Under the pieces are notes generated by a model. That model did not search any database. It saw nothing but the letters and a program-made list of their open reading frames with translations, and had not been told where the DNA came from. Positions 1 through 9,220 of a stretch of DNA of 64,000 nt are shown in pieces. The stretch spans positions 1-64,000 of the forward strand of contig NZ_JAHZSV010000023.1 of NCBI RefSeq assembly GCF_019457905.1, read 5' to 3'. This DNA comes from Flagellimonas abyssi. GTDB taxonomy: Bacteria; Bacteroidota; Bacteroidia; Flavobacteriales; Flavobacteriaceae. A program made the translations under genes and the position numbers. Numbering within the stretch: position 1 is the stretch's first letter; each line of letters starts with the position of its first letter.

Positions 1-38
1 AAGGCCCTTCACAAACGTGAAGGGCCTTTTTTGTTTTT
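1..38 (+). terminator. Rho-independent terminator
   Basis: A perfect 12-bp inverted repeat (AAGGCCCTTCAC / GTGAAGGGCCTT, loop AAAC) is followed by a T-rich tract. It closes a rightward gene that lies outside the window. Confidence 0.85.
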
Positions 39-85
39 ATATAAGGTATTTTTACCACTGCAAAATGTAGATATAACTTATACCA

Positions 86-730
86 TTGGACTCCCAAACC
101 AACCCTGTTTTACTTGAAGAAAAATTGCATGCATATTCCCATGCACTGGGCATCGTACTGGCGGCTATAGGAGGAATCCTTTTATTCGAAAGTGACTTGG
201 GAGCAATGCCTTTCATGAAAGGTGGTATCACTGTTTATGTAGCTTCTTTACTCTTATTGTTTACGGCCTCAACAATCTATCATGCCGTGGAAAATCCAAA
301 ATTGAAGAAAAAACTCAGGATTCTGGATCATATCAGTATATACTATTTGATTGCAGGAACCTATACTCCCGTATGCCTGTCCGTTTTATTACCATCCGAA
401 GGATGGCTATTGTTCTATTTGGTATGGGGTATTGCGCTGTTCGGAACGGTACTTAAAATATTTTTTACGGGCAGATTTGAGGTTTTTTCGCTGGTCCTTT
501 ATGGAGTGATGGGCTGGCTGATTGTAATAGATCTGCCATATTTATTGGAGTATATGTCCTCATCTGGATTGCTATACCTTGCTGTTGGCGGAGCTTTTTA
601 TACAATCGGAATACTGTTCTACGCCGTAAAAAGGATACCGTACAATCATTTGATATGGCATTTTTTTGTCCTAGGAGGAGCGATATCTCATTGGTTATTG
701 GTAAATAATCTAATAAATAATGTTGGGTAA
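86..730 (+). CDS. Hemolysin III / PAQR family membrane protein
   Basis: A 214-residue protein with about seven membrane segments, matching the HlyIII/YqfA/PAQR family. The family's metal-site motifs are visible: EEKLHAYSHALG at the N-terminus, STIYH near residue 62, DHISIYYLIAGTYTP near residue 80, and HLIWHFFVLGGAISHW at the C-terminus. These give the Ser, His, Asp and His ligands of a membrane-embedded zinc hydrolase-like site. I start at TTG (86) because the upstream in-frame ATG at 65 is followed directly by a stop and the next ATG would remove the first conserved motif. The bacterial function is unclear; haemolysis was described for a Bacillus member only. Confidence 0.85.
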   Translation: MDSQTNPVLLEEKLHAYSHALGIVLAAIGGILLFESDLGAMPFMKGGITVYVASLLLLFTASTIYHAVENPKLKKKLRILDHISIYYLIAGTYTPVCLSVLLPSEGWLLFYLVWGIALFGTVLKIFFTGRFEVFSLVLYGVMGWLIVIDLPYLLEYMSSSGLLYLAVGGAFYTIGILFYAVKRIPYNHLIWHFFVLGGAISHWLLVNNLINNVG

Positions 731-766
731 CGGCTAATCAAAAGGAAGGTTTACAAAATCGACTAA

Positions 767-1453
767 TTACACCAAGTAAGCGATTCCGATTCCTAAGATA
801 ATTACCAATATTTTTCGAAGGTTAAATACATGTCCTTGGTCACTTTCAAACAAAATTATGGTTGATATATGGAAGAAAACCCCAATGGCCAAAGCAGTGA
901 ATAAGTGTCCGTAATCCGAAACCCACGGAGATGTGGAAATAAAGCTGCCCAAAGGTGTCATCAAGGAAAAAACGGCAATAAATAATAAGGTAGCGGATAT
1001 CTTCATCTTGGAGTTGATCAAAAAGATACTCAAGATAATAGCAATAGGTAACTTATGTATGATTATTCCATAGAGTATTGAATCATTATTATGTATTGGT
1101 ACGCCTTCTATCAAAGCATGTATACATAGACTTACGAACAATAGGATGGGGAACTTGTTCTCTTTTAGGTGAACATGCATGTGACCGTGTTCGGCTCCTT
1201 TCGAAAAAAATTCCAGAAAAACCTGCATAAGGATACCCCCTAGGATATACAAGGCTATTGTTTTAGGTTCATGGCCATCATAAACCTCAGGTAATAGCTC
1301 AAAAAAGGTTAGCGACAAGAGGAAAGCCCCACTAAAGGCAAGTAGTAATTTGATATTGTCGTTATTGGAGGGCCTTGTAAACCATACAAAGGCAAAGCCG
1401 GACCAAACGGCCAAAATCGGAATAATGTAGATAATACTTGAAGGAAAATTCAT
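767..1453 (-). CDS. ZIP family metal transporter
   Basis: A 228-residue polytopic inner-membrane protein of the ZIP (zinc/iron permease) family. It has about seven or eight hydrophobic segments, a His-rich loop (HGHMHVH near residue 90) and the TM4 signature HALIEGVPI, equivalent to HSxxEG. The TM5 motif reads HKLPIAI where many ZIPs have HKxPEG or HExPQE, so the usual metal-binding Glu is replaced. It converges on the hemolysin III gene. Uptake of a divalent metal is inferred from the family; the altered TM5 makes the metal uncertain. Confidence 0.85.
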   Translation of the reverse strand: MNFPSSIIYIIPILAVWSGFAFVWFTRPSNNDNIKLLLAFSGAFLLSLTFFELLPEVYDGHEPKTIALYILGGILMQVFLEFFSKGAEHGHMHVHLKENKFPILLFVSLCIHALIEGVPIHNNDSILYGIIIHKLPIAIILSIFLINSKMKISATLLFIAVFSLMTPLGSFISTSPWVSDYGHLFTALAIGVFFHISTIILFESDQGHVFNLRKILVIILGIGIAYLV

Positions 1454-1481
1454 GCTCTAAATCAAGGGAGTAAAAATAGTC

Positions 1482-1489
1482 TATTTTTG
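1482..1489 (+). promoter_or_regulatory. -7 element of the THUMP methyltransferase gene
   Basis: TATTTTTG matches the Bacteroidota -7 consensus TAnnTTTG and lies 20 nt before the ATG at 1510. No clear -33 TTG is seen. Confidence 0.5.
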
Positions 1490-1509
1490 CGGAAAGAAAT
1501 TACAGGAAC

Positions 1510-2673
1510 ATGGCAGGAAATTTTAAAATGATGGCCAAGACCCTTTACGGATTCGAGCCAATTTTGGCCAAAGAACTCCGTAATCTCGGGGCCAGCAATG
1601 TTGAAGAAGGTGTTAGAAACGTATCTTTTGAGGGGGATACCGGTTTTATGTACAAGGCGAACTTGTGCCTTAGGACGGCCTTAAGAGTCTTTAGACCCAT
1701 CAAAACATTTCGGGTATTCAACGAAAAGGATCTATACAGACATATTTATGAATTGGATTGGGCCGGTATCTTCGATGTGGAGAAAACCTTTGCTATTGAT
1801 AGTGTAACTAGTACCAAGGTTTTTGATAATTCAATGTTTGTGTCCTTAAAGGCCAAAGATGCCATTGTGGATAAGTTTAGGGAGATAGTTCGCGAGCGTC
1901 CGAATGTAAAGACCCAAGATCCGGATATTAGAATCAATATCCATATTTATAACAACACCTGTACGGTTTCTTTGGACAGTTCGGGGAATTCCCTCCATCA
2001 ACGGGGATATCGTATTCTAACGAATATTGCTCCTATCAATGAGGTTTTGGCCGCAGGCCTGTTGCTTAAAACCGGATGGGACGGACAATCCAACTTTTTT
2101 GATCCCATGTGCGGGAGTGGAACTTTTCTGATAGAAGCAGCTATGATTGCCTGCAATATACCGGCGAACATTAATAGGGAGTCCTATGCATTTATGCATT
2201 GGAAGGATTATGATGCCGACCTGTACCAGAAAATTGTGGACGCGAGCTTAAAAAAAGTCCGTGAGTTTAATTACAAAATCATTGGGTACGATAAAGCTCC
2301 CTCAGCTGTAAGGAAAGCCCAAGAGAACGTGGACCATGCCAACCTGTCGGATTATATAACCGTGGAACGCAAAGACTTTTTTAAGGTTGATAAGCCACTT
2401 GAAGGAAAACTGCACATGCTGTTCAACCCTCCTTACGGTGAACGATTGCCCATTGATATGGAAATCTTTTATGGGAAAATAGGGGACACGTTTAAACAGA
2501 TTTACCCTGGAACCGATGCTTGGCTTATTACATCAAATTTGGAAGCCTTAAAACATATTGGTCTAAAAACATCGAAAAAAATTAAAACTTTTAACGGTAA
2601 ATTGGAGTCGAGACTGGTAAAGTATGAAATTTACGAGGGAAGTAAAAAGGCCAAATTCAGTGAAGAGAATTAG
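1510..2673 (+). CDS. THUMP domain class I SAM-dependent RNA methyltransferase (RlmL/Trm14-like)
   Basis: A 387-residue protein with an N-terminal THUMP RNA-binding region (about residues 1-165) and a Rossmann methyltransferase domain. SAM motif I is DPMCGSGTFLIEA near residue 198, and the catalytic N6/N2-guanine-type motif is NPPYGERLP near residue 306. The length fits the stand-alone N-terminal half of E. coli RlmKL, the 23S rRNA m2G2445 enzyme; the RlmK half is absent. The ATG start has a -7 promoter element 20 nt upstream. The exact target (23S G2445 or a tRNA guanosine) cannot be told from the sequence. Confidence 0.88.
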   Translation: MAGNFKMMAKTLYGFEPILAKELRNLGASNVEEGVRNVSFEGDTGFMYKANLCLRTALRVFRPIKTFRVFNEKDLYRHIYELDWAGIFDVEKTFAIDSVTSTKVFDNSMFVSLKAKDAIVDKFREIVRERPNVKTQDPDIRINIHIYNNTCTVSLDSSGNSLHQRGYRILTNIAPINEVLAAGLLLKTGWDGQSNFFDPMCGSGTFLIEAAMIACNIPANINRESYAFMHWKDYDADLYQKIVDASLKKVREFNYKIIGYDKAPSAVRKAQENVDHANLSDYITVERKDFFKVDKPLEGKLHMLFNPPYGERLPIDMEIFYGKIGDTFKQIYPGTDAWLITSNLEALKHIGLKTSKKIKTFNGKLESRLVKYEIYEGSKKAKFSEEN

Positions 2674-2794
2674 TTGCGAATCAAATAAAAATTGCGATTT
2701 CTCTAAAAATAGATTTGGTGGAAAACAAAAGAATTAGTTAGATTTGGAGATGTGTTTAGAACACAACTAACTAACTCAACCAAATTTTGTGGAA

Positions 2795-2817
2795 GGAGTC
2801 CTCAGAGGCTCCTTTTA
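2795..2817 (+). terminator. Probable terminator after the THUMP methyltransferase gene
   Basis: GGAG..CCT pairs with AGG..CTCC (one bulged base, 3-nt loop), followed by TTTT. The U tract is short. The preceding 120 nt (2674-2794) are AT-rich and contain GTTAG/CTAAC repeats but no gene. Confidence 0.5.
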
Positions 2818-3156
2818 CTTTTCTGACCAAATGGCAAGTTCGTTACCGGAAGAATCGGTGAAATGGAATCTCTTGCCGCCTGGAAACTCAAAAATCTCCT
2901 TACTGATTATTCCTCCTGCACTAATTACACGCCTCTGTATTTCCTCAAGATTTTCGTGATACAGTACAACAAGTACTCCGTTCACAATAGGTTTTGTAGT
3001 CAATTCAAAACCACCCGCAACCCCACTTCCGGAAAACGCAGTATAGTTGGGTCCGTAATCGGTAAAGGTCCAACCAAAGGTATTGGAGTAAAATATTTTG
3101 GTCTGTTCAATATCGGTGGACTTGAACTCGATATAATCGATTGGCGTAGTCTTCAT
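2815..3156 (-). CDS. VOC family (glyoxalase-like) protein
   Basis: A 113-residue single-module vicinal-oxygen-chelate protein. The beta-alpha-beta-beta-beta pattern is recognisable: IDYIEFKSTDIEQTKIFY at the N-terminus, GVAGGFE in the middle, and FHFTDSSGNELAIWS at the C-terminus. The substrate cannot be named. It is the last gene of the rlmD-DUF6452-DUF6048-VOC operon, starting 1 nt after the DUF6048 stop, so it is probably co-transcribed from the rlmD promoter. Confidence 0.85.
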   Translation of the reverse strand: MKTTPIDYIEFKSTDIEQTKIFYSNTFGWTFTDYGPNYTAFSGSGVAGGFELTTKPIVNGVLVVLYHENLEEIQRRVISAGGIISKEIFEFPGGKRFHFTDSSGNELAIWSEK

Positions 3157-3157
3157 G

Positions 3158-3913
3158 TTATTGGCCGTTTTCTTCCGATTTCTTTTTGTCCTTTTTGTAA
3201 AGGGGAATAAAGTAGCTGATAGAGTAGTTGTAGTTTACCCCAAAATTACTTCCGTCCGTTACCTTGTTGAATCCTGGAATCCATAGGTTTGGAAATTGCT
3301 CGTCTTCAGAATTGGTCACAAGAAATCCCAGTCGTGCACTCATCCCCACAAAAATGTTGGCAAAAAGTTCCACTTTGGTGCCCACAACAAATTCGAGCCA
3401 AGAGGCCGACAGTCCGCTAAATTCTCTATTGGGATTTTCACCAGGTAAAAACTCGGGATTAAAGAACTGGTTGGTCTCATAAAGACTATAATTGTTAAGC
3501 GTTTGGCTAAAGCTTGCCACGGCATAGCGACCACCAATGGTGATGGCATTGTTCATACCGTACCAGTTGGTGTAGGTATTCATGTCCACACCTGCTTTTA
3601 TATAACTTCCAGAAGTTTCATAGTCGTAAAGAATAGTGTTGTTCAGGTTTTCATCCTGTTTTTTGGTCTCGTTGCCAATTTCAGCTGCCAGATATAGTTT
3701 TCGGGTCAGCCTGTAATCACCTACTAATTCTAGTCCTGTATAATCTTCATCAACAAAAGAAAGTACCAATTTGCTAATGTCCGCACCGACCCGTAGTCCA
3801 TATGGGTCTTTGTAAACGACGGTATCTTTTGGTGAAAGATCTACGGGTTCACTTTGTGCCAAAACCAAAATAGGGAGGAGGCCAATTATGATGCTAATGA
3901 AATATTTTGACAT
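3158..3913 (-). CDS. DUF6048 family outer-membrane protein
   Basis: A 251-residue secreted protein with a clear signal peptide (MSKYFISIIIGLLPILVLAQ). The remainder alternates aromatic and glycine-rich strands, as in small outer-membrane beta-barrels. I recognise it as the DUF6048 type that sits next to DUF6452 and rlmD in Flavobacteriaceae. The start overlaps the end of the DUF6452 gene by 20 nt, so translation is probably coupled. Function unknown; the conserved pairing suggests the two act together in the envelope. Confidence 0.75.
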   Translation of the reverse strand: MSKYFISIIIGLLPILVLAQSEPVDLSPKDTVVYKDPYGLRVGADISKLVLSFVDEDYTGLELVGDYRLTRKLYLAAEIGNETKKQDENLNNTILYDYETSGSYIKAGVDMNTYTNWYGMNNAITIGGRYAVASFSQTLNNYSLYETNQFFNPEFLPGENPNREFSGLSASWLEFVVGTKVELFANIFVGMSARLGFLVTNSEDEQFPNLWIPGFNKVTDGSNFGVNYNYSISYFIPLYKKDKKKSEENGQ

Positions 3914-4412
3914 GGATAGTATTAGTATTTTCTACATTGGGTTCGACAACCTTGATATCTTGAATCCAGTTTTCTGCACCTTCGGCAAGGGTAACGGAAA
4001 TATTGTTGTAATTGGTCACAAATCCGCAGGCTCTGGATACAAATGCCTCCCCTAACTCATAGGAAATTGTCAAAGTATCAATATTTCCCGTTTCCAGCTC
4101 TGTTTCCTCATCATCAGCAGATTCTGAAATAATTTGATACATGGTAGTGGTGGCGGTACTTCGCAATGGGACCTGCAGCGAATCCGGTGATTCGGAACGG
4201 TCACTAAATGAACTATTGGTCAAAATACTGTCAATATCAATATTGCGAATCCTAATGGAGGCCACATTTTTCACTAAAGTGGTATCGGCAATATCAAAAA
4301 AACCGATGACCAAAAGCGGTGTATCGCCGTCAACACATATATCGTCTTTTTCACAGGAAGACACATAAAAAAGTATTGTGGTTATAAGTAGGATGGGGAT
4401 TATTTTCTTCAT
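3894..4412 (-). CDS. DUF6452 family lipoprotein
   Basis: A 172-residue predicted lipoprotein. The signal sequence ends in FYVSSCEKDD, giving a lipobox Cys at about residue 20. The mature part begins ICVDGDTPLL and is a mostly beta domain. It matches the DUF6452 family, which is genetically linked to rlmD and DUF6048 in Flavobacteriaceae. It lies 30 nt downstream of rlmD and overlaps DUF6048. No biochemical role is known. Confidence 0.8.
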   Translation of the reverse strand: MKKIIPILLITTILFYVSSCEKDDICVDGDTPLLVIGFFDIADTTLVKNVASIRIRNIDIDSILTNSSFSDRSESPDSLQVPLRSTATTTMYQIISESADDEETELETGNIDTLTISYELGEAFVSRACGFVTNYNNISVTLAEGAENWIQDIKVVEPNVENTNTIHVKIFH

Positions 4413-4442
4413 TAGGATAAATATGGGTTTTTATGTCAAAAA

Positions 4443-5855
4443 TTATACCCGTTTTTCCAAAAGTACAACATTTTCAACATGGTGCGTCTGTGGGAACATA
4501 TCCACGGGTTGAACCTTGGTGACCTTGTATTGTTCTTTCATAAGAGCCAAATCCCTGGCCTGGGTTGCGCTGTTGCAGCTTACGTAAACAATTTTTGGAG
4601 GTGCCACTTGGAGCAGTTGTTCAACTACTTGTTTGTGCATCCCATCCCTTGGAGGGTCGGTAATGATAACATCGGGTTGGCCATGTGCAGCGATAAAATC
4701 ATCGTTGAATACATTTTTCATATCACCAACATAGAAATCCACATTGGAGATGTTGTTGTGCAGAGCATTGGCCTTGGCATCTTCAATGGCTTCGGGCACG
4801 GATTCAACTCCGACCACTTTTTTAGCTTTTTTCGAGACAAACTGCGCTATGGTTCCCGTTCCTGTGTACAAATCATATACGAGCTCGTCTCCAGTGAGTC
4901 CGGCAAAATCCCTAGTGACTTTGTAAAGTTCGTATGCCTGTGCAGAATTGGTCTGGTAAAAGGACTTGGCGTTGATCTTGAACTGGAGACCTTCCATTTC
5001 CTCAAAAATATGATCGCGACCCGAAAAACAGATGATTTCTTGATCGTAGATGGTATCATTACCCTTGGAATTGATTACGTATAGCAGTGCGGTTATTTCT
5101 GGAAATGTCTCCTTTAAATGATTCAAGAGTAATTCCCTGTTTTTGGTATCCTCTTCAAAGAATTGGATGAGCACCATAATTTCCCCGGTTGATGATGTAC
5201 GTATCATCAAAGTCCGTAGAAGTCCTTCCTGTTTTCTTGGATTAAAAAATGTAAGTCCGTTTTTGTTCGCAAAACTTTTTGTTTCCAATCGTATCGCGTT
5301 GGAAGGGTCTTGTTGTAGGTGACATTTTTTAATGTCCAAAATTTTGTCCCACATGCCTGGAATATGGAAGCCCAAAGCATTTCTGTCATCTATCTCCTCA
5401 TCCGAATTGATTTCTTTCTGCGTTAACCACCGGCTATCAGAAAACGAGAACTCCATTTTGTTCCTGTAAAAATACTGTTCCTTGGACCCGAGAATAGGAG
5501 TGGTGTCCGGCAACTCTAGGTTGCCAATACGCTTTAGGTTATTTTCCACCTCTTTTTGTTTAAAATAGAGTTGGTGCTCGTAGCCCATGTGTTGCCATTT
5601 GCAACCGCCACAGGTACCAAAATGTTGGCAAACGGGTTCGGTTCTTCTATCTGAAAAGGTATGGAAATTGGTGGCAACCCCCTCAAAATAGGCTTTTCTT
5701 TTTTTTGTGGTCATCACATCCACCACATCACCGGGTACGGCATTGGTCAAAAAAATAACCCTTCCGTCCGGGGCCTTACCCACGGATTTTCCCTTTGCTC
5801 CGGCATCGATTACCTCTACGTTTTCGAACGTTTTTCTCCTTCTGTTTTTACGCAT
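4443..5855 (-). CDS. rlmD: 23S rRNA (uracil(1939)-C(5))-methyltransferase RlmD
   Basis: A 470-residue TrmA/RlmD-type enzyme that makes m5U in 23S rRNA. It has an N-terminal TRAM domain (about residues 5-60), a 4Fe-4S cluster motif (CQHFGTCGGC near residue 77, with a further Cys in KKCHLQQ), and a SAM domain with DLYTGTGTIAQF and TDPPRDGMH. The nucleophilic Cys is in YVSCNSATQARDL. RlmD, RlmCD and TrmA are hard to separate by sequence, so U1939 specificity is by family. It is the first gene of a four-gene operon, and its -7 element ends only 4 nt before the start codon. Confidence 0.9.
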   Translation of the reverse strand: MRKNRRRKTFENVEVIDAGAKGKSVGKAPDGRVIFLTNAVPGDVVDVMTTKKRKAYFEGVATNFHTFSDRRTEPVCQHFGTCGGCKWQHMGYEHQLYFKQKEVENNLKRIGNLELPDTTPILGSKEQYFYRNKMEFSFSDSRWLTQKEINSDEEIDDRNALGFHIPGMWDKILDIKKCHLQQDPSNAIRLETKSFANKNGLTFFNPRKQEGLLRTLMIRTSSTGEIMVLIQFFEEDTKNRELLLNHLKETFPEITALLYVINSKGNDTIYDQEIICFSGRDHIFEEMEGLQFKINAKSFYQTNSAQAYELYKVTRDFAGLTGDELVYDLYTGTGTIAQFVSKKAKKVVGVESVPEAIEDAKANALHNNISNVDFYVGDMKNVFNDDFIAAHGQPDVIITDPPRDGMHKQVVEQLLQVAPPKIVYVSCNSATQARDLALMKEQYKVTKVQPVDMFPQTHHVENVVLLEKRV

Positions 5856-5859
5856 GCCG

Positions 5860-5867
5860 CAAAAGTA
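5860..5867 (-). promoter_or_regulatory. -7 element immediately before rlmD
   Basis: On the minus strand TACTTTTG matches TAnnTTTG and ends 4 nt before the rlmD ATG. If functional, the rlmD transcript is leaderless or nearly so. Confidence 0.5.
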
Positions 5868-6090
5868 AGTTCTTTTTGGTATTTCACGGAACGTAGCTTC
5901 TTAAATTGCATGTAAACTTTAGGTGAAAAGCAAGGGAATCTGGCAGGGAAAAATTACGTTTTCATCAATTAATTTGTAATTTGCGGGCACTCCAAGGGAT
6001 GATTTCTCTCCCACGCTGCTTTTTCGAGACTTCGAAAGAATAAAGGTACAGTAGGAATGGTTATTTTATCAATTTTAATCATTTAATGAA

Positions 6091-7335
6091 ATGGCTGTTT
6101 TAGAGCATTTAACATCGCAGCAAGCGATAGATTTGGAAAACAAGTACGGAGCGCACAATTACCATCCACTTCCTGTGGTGTTGAGCAAGGGCGAAGGTGT
6201 ATATGTGTGGGATGTGGAAGGAAAGAAATACTACGATTTTCTTTCTGCCTATTCGGCGGTAAACCAAGGGCATTGCCACCCAAAAATAGTTGGGGCCATG
6301 GTAGAGCAGGCAAAAACATTGACTTTGACTTCCCGTGCATTTTATAACGATATGTTGGGAAAGTATGAAAAATATGCTACGGAAACCTTTGGGTTTGATA
6401 AGCTGTTACCGATGAACACTGGGGCCGAAGCTGTAGAAACTGCATTGAAGGTATGTAGAAGATGGGCTTACCAGAAGAAAGGTATTCCTGAGAATCAAGC
6501 TAAAGTGATTGTTTGTGAAAACAATTTCCATGGTAGAACAACAACCATTATTTCCTTCTCTAATGATGAAGTGGCAAGAGAGAACTATGGGCCATATACT
6601 GAAGGTTTTGTAAAAATCGAGTACGATAATTTGACCGCTTTGGAGAATGCACTTAAGAGCAATCCGTACGTAGCAGGTTTTTTGGTGGAACCTATTCAAG
6701 GAGAAGCTGGGGTCTATGTCCCATCTGAAGGATATTTGAAAGAGGCAAAGGCACTTTGTGAAAAGTATAATGTGTTATTTATCGCTGACGAAGTGCAAAC
6801 TGGTATTGCCAGGACCGGTAAGATGCTTGCAGTTGACCATGAAAATGTAAAACCTGATATTTTGATTTTGGGCAAAGCCCTTTCTGGCGGGGTGTATCCG
6901 GTTTCAGGTGTTTTGGCCAATGACGATGTTATGGAGGTGATTACACCAGGAAGTCATGGGAGCACCTTTGGGGGGAATCCTGTAGCCGCTGCGGTAAGCA
7001 CTGCTGCTTTGGAAGTAATCAAAGAGGAGAATTTGGCACAGAATGCAGAAGAGTTGGGCGAACTGTTCCGCGAGGAGCTGAACAAGTTTATCCCTTCCTG
7101 CGATTTAGTTGTAAAGGTGAGGGGGAAAGGATTATTGAATGCTATTGTAATCAACGATACGGAAGAAAGTTCCACTGCATGGGACATCTGTATCGCGCTA
7201 AAGGAGAATGGACTTCTTGCCAAACCAACACACGGTAATATCATTCGTTTTGCACCACCGTTGGTCATGGACCGGGAGCAGTTAATGGATTGCGTGTCCA
7301 TTATAATTAAAACGCTGAATGAATTTACGAAGTAG
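6091..7335 (+). CDS. rocD: Ornithine--oxo-acid transaminase (ornithine delta-aminotransferase)
   Basis: A 414-residue class III PLP-dependent aminotransferase that converts L-ornithine and a 2-oxo acid into glutamate 5-semialdehyde and an amino acid. Signs of this subfamily are the N-terminal [32 protein letters not shown] for phosphate binding, [20 protein letters not shown] and the PLP lysine in [14 protein letters not shown]. The length is typical. The 235-nt upstream region holds a TTTCGA/TCGAAA hairpin (6022-6037) and a weak -7 match near 5970, suggesting a leader of about 110 nt. The gene is alone, with a bidirectional terminator behind it. Confidence 0.92.
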   Translation: MAVLEHLTSQQAIDLENKYGAHNYHPLPVVLSKGEGVYVWDVEGKKYYDFLSAYSAVNQGHCHPKIVGAMVEQAKTLTLTSRAFYNDMLGKYEKYATETFGFDKLLPMNTGAEAVETALKVCRRWAYQKKGIPENQAKVIVCENNFHGRTTTIISFSNDEVARENYGPYTEGFVKIEYDNLTALENALKSNPYVAGFLVEPIQGEAGVYVPSEGYLKEAKALCEKYNVLFIADEVQTGIARTGKMLAVDHENVKPDILILGKALSGGVYPVSGVLANDDVMEVITPGSHGSTFGGNPVAAAVSTAALEVIKEENLAQNAEELGELFREELNKFIPSCDLVVKVRGKGLLNAIVINDTEESSTAWDICIALKENGLLAKPTHGNIIRFAPPLVMDREQLMDCVSIIIKTLNEFTK

Positions 7336-7352
7336 TATTGATAAGAATAGAA

Positions 7353-7386
7353 AAGGGCGGTGAAATCACCGCCCTTGTTGTTTTTG
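7353..7386 (+). terminator. Bidirectional terminator between rocD and a barrel gene
   Basis: The stem AAGGGCGGTGA/TCACCGCCCTT has a 2-nt loop and T-rich flanks on both strands. It serves the convergent genes on either side. Confidence 0.85.
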
Positions 7387-7402
7387 GATAGATTATAATT
7401 TG

Positions 7403-7918
7403 TTATAAAAACTTATACCCTAATCCAACGGTAAGGTAGTTTCCTCTTACTTTGACATCTTCACTACCGGTGTAGGAGTTGTTGATTTGAAAGGTATATC
7501 TGGCCTCAACAAAAAAGTCGTCCGTTATATCATATCCAAGGCCTCCTGCGATATCAAATTCTACACTGCTATAATTTTCAATGGAATCTTCAAGGGAGAA
7601 AACCAATTGTGGACCAGCTTGAAGGTTAAACTTCTCTGAAATGGCAAATTTTCCAAGAATAGGAAGCATTAGTCCACTTGAACCATCTACGTTGGCATAG
7701 AGAAGTTCAGGTTGTACATTGAAGTTTTCAGAGACATTAAAGTCCGCTACTGCTCCCAAATAGAATCCAGATTCCGATGCAGATATACTAATGTCGCCTG
7801 CTTTAACACTTCCCCGTGCATTGAGATATCCTGCGGTCGCTCCAAATCTAACTTCTTGTGCTTGAGATGAGTAGGTGAATCCTAATACAGCAATAGCAAC
7901 TAATAAAAGCTTTTTCAT
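7403..7918 (-). CDS. Porin family outer-membrane beta-barrel protein
   Basis: A 171-residue protein with a signal peptide (MKKLLLVAIAVLGFTYSSQAQ) and about eight amphipathic strands, ending in LTVGLGYKFL with the C-terminal aromatic typical of OmpX/OmpA-like small barrels. Similar short barrels are abundant in Flavobacteriia and their roles are mostly unknown. It is transcribed alone from a good promoter (TATATTTG at 7946-7953). Confidence 0.85.
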   Translation of the reverse strand: MKKLLLVAIAVLGFTYSSQAQEVRFGATAGYLNARGSVKAGDISISASESGFYLGAVADFNVSENFNVQPELLYANVDGSSGLMLPILGKFAISEKFNLQAGPQLVFSLEDSIENYSSVEFDIAGGLGYDITDDFFVEARYTFQINNSYTGSEDVKVRGNYLTVGLGYKFL

Positions 7919-7945
7919 ATTTAATTAAAGTTAATGTTACGGCGG

Positions 7946-7953
7946 CAAATATA
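7946..7953 (-). promoter_or_regulatory. -7 element of the porin-family gene
   Basis: On the minus strand TATATTTG is an exact TAnnTTTG match, 27 nt before the ATG at 7918. The start point would lie about 20 nt before the ATG. Confidence 0.6.
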
Positions 7954-8053
7954 GAATTAAAAACGAATGGATTCTTTATTTACTGAATAAGACCTGTGTT
8001 TTTAATTCCAATTTTTAACAAACCAAATCTCACAAAAAAATGCTTTTAAATTG

Positions 8054-9220
8054 CTAAACTTCTTCTTTGGATTCTATGGACATTTCGCAACCATATTCAT
8101 CAGCAAAAAAATTATCCAAATCATCTGCTTTTAAAGCTAGGTTCTTTAGGTTCTGTTTGATGGTGTCCGCATAATCTGAGAATATATCGGAAAGATGAAC
8201 CCTGTACGAAAGATAAATTTGGTTTTGATGAATACCCAAATAATAGGGTTCCACATTTGCTTCCAACAAGTGGGTCAATAGTTCTTGAATATTCTGTTTG
8301 GGGAGATTGTTCATTGGGGAAGTTGCGACCAAGTAATCTCTTTTAAAAACGAAAATCCTGATCAGGGCACTTCCTTGATGGAATTCCCAATAATCCCTAC
8401 CAGCACGTCCAAGAACCGGGTCGATACCCAAATCTGTCAAGGCACTTTCTACAAATTGGGCAAAGTGGCTTTTCTCGAACTCTTCCCAAATTGAAATATC
8501 CATGTTGTTCCCGCAATTGGTACAAAATTCTGATTCTTGATCTGTATAGTTATCGCAGGAATTACATTTTACGTTATAGGTGGTTTTGTTTTGAAGCAGT
8601 GCAAAGTCGCTCATCTCTTTTATCAAGTCTATGTGTTTTATTCCAAACCCCACGTTATCTGCATTATTGAATTTTGATGTGGTGACCCCGACAAGTACAC
8701 CAGCTTCATTGAGCATAGGGCCACCGGAATTTCCGGGATTGACCGCGGCATCGGTCTGAATGTAATTTCTACTGCCCATAGGTTGACTCGTGGCGGATAC
8801 GATTCCCTCCGTAATGGTATAGGGCATGCCAAACGGATAACCATTTATAAAAATTCTTTGCGTGTTTGCAATTACAATTTCTTCTTGCAGTGAAATATCT
8901 GTATTTACGTTCTTGAATCCATCAATGCTTAAAAAGGCAAGGTCCACTTCTGGGTTTACCATAACAACCTTTCCTACATGCCTATCTTTTTTATGGTCTT
9001 CAACGGCAACTATTTTTTCTCCTTTAATCACATGATAATTGGTAATGATGTGGTCATGGCCGCTTACTGTAAAACCGCTTCCCGTTCCAGAAGCTGTTAC
9101 TATTTTAAAAACTGATTTTCTTATGTTTTCCACGTTATTTGGTTTTTGGTTAGCTGAATAATTTTGAGAAGAGGCTCCTTTTTTCTTTTTTCTTTTCACC
9201 TGAACTACCTGCCGTGCCAT
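8054..9220 (-). CDS. Cytoplasmic trypsin-like serine protease with zinc ribbon and YbjN-like C-terminal domain
   Basis: A 388-residue protein with no signal peptide or membrane segment. Residues about 35-195 form an S1/S1C-type protease domain with a visible catalytic triad: His in ITNYHVI, Asp in VDLAFL and Ser in NPGNSGGPM. A four-Cys zinc ribbon follows (CNSC, then CTNC, residues about 219-238). The last 140 residues look like the YbjN/type III secretion chaperone fold, ending LADDLDNFF-like acidic helices. There is no PDZ domain, so it is not a standard DegP/HtrA. Its first 71 nt overlap the upstream gene; a GTG at 9133 would avoid the overlap and still keep the protease domain. Substrate unknown. 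Confidence 0.8.
   Translation of the reverse strand: MARQVVQVKRKKKKGASSQNYSANQKPNNVENIRKSVFKIVTASGTGSGFTVSGHDHIITNYHVIKGEKIVAVEDHKKDRHVGKVVMVNPEVDLAFLSIDGFKNVNTDISLQEEIVIANTQRIFINGYPFGMPYTITEGIVSATSQPMGSRNYIQTDAAVNPGNSGGPMLNEAGVLVGVTTSKFNNADNVGFGIKHIDLIKEMSDFALLQNKTTYNVKCNSCDNYTDQESEFCTNCGNNMDISIWEEFEKSHFAQFVESALTDLGIDPVLGRAGRDYWEFHQGSALIRIFVFKRDYLVATSPMNNLPKQNIQELLTHLLEANVEPYYLGIHQNQIYLSYRVHLSDIFSDYADTIKQNLKNLALKADDLDNFFADEYGCEMSIESKEEV

Noticed and set aside
4479..5084. 201-residue open frame antisense to rlmD
   Set aside because: It lies fully within rlmD, which has clear motifs; the translated sequence shows no coherent domain.
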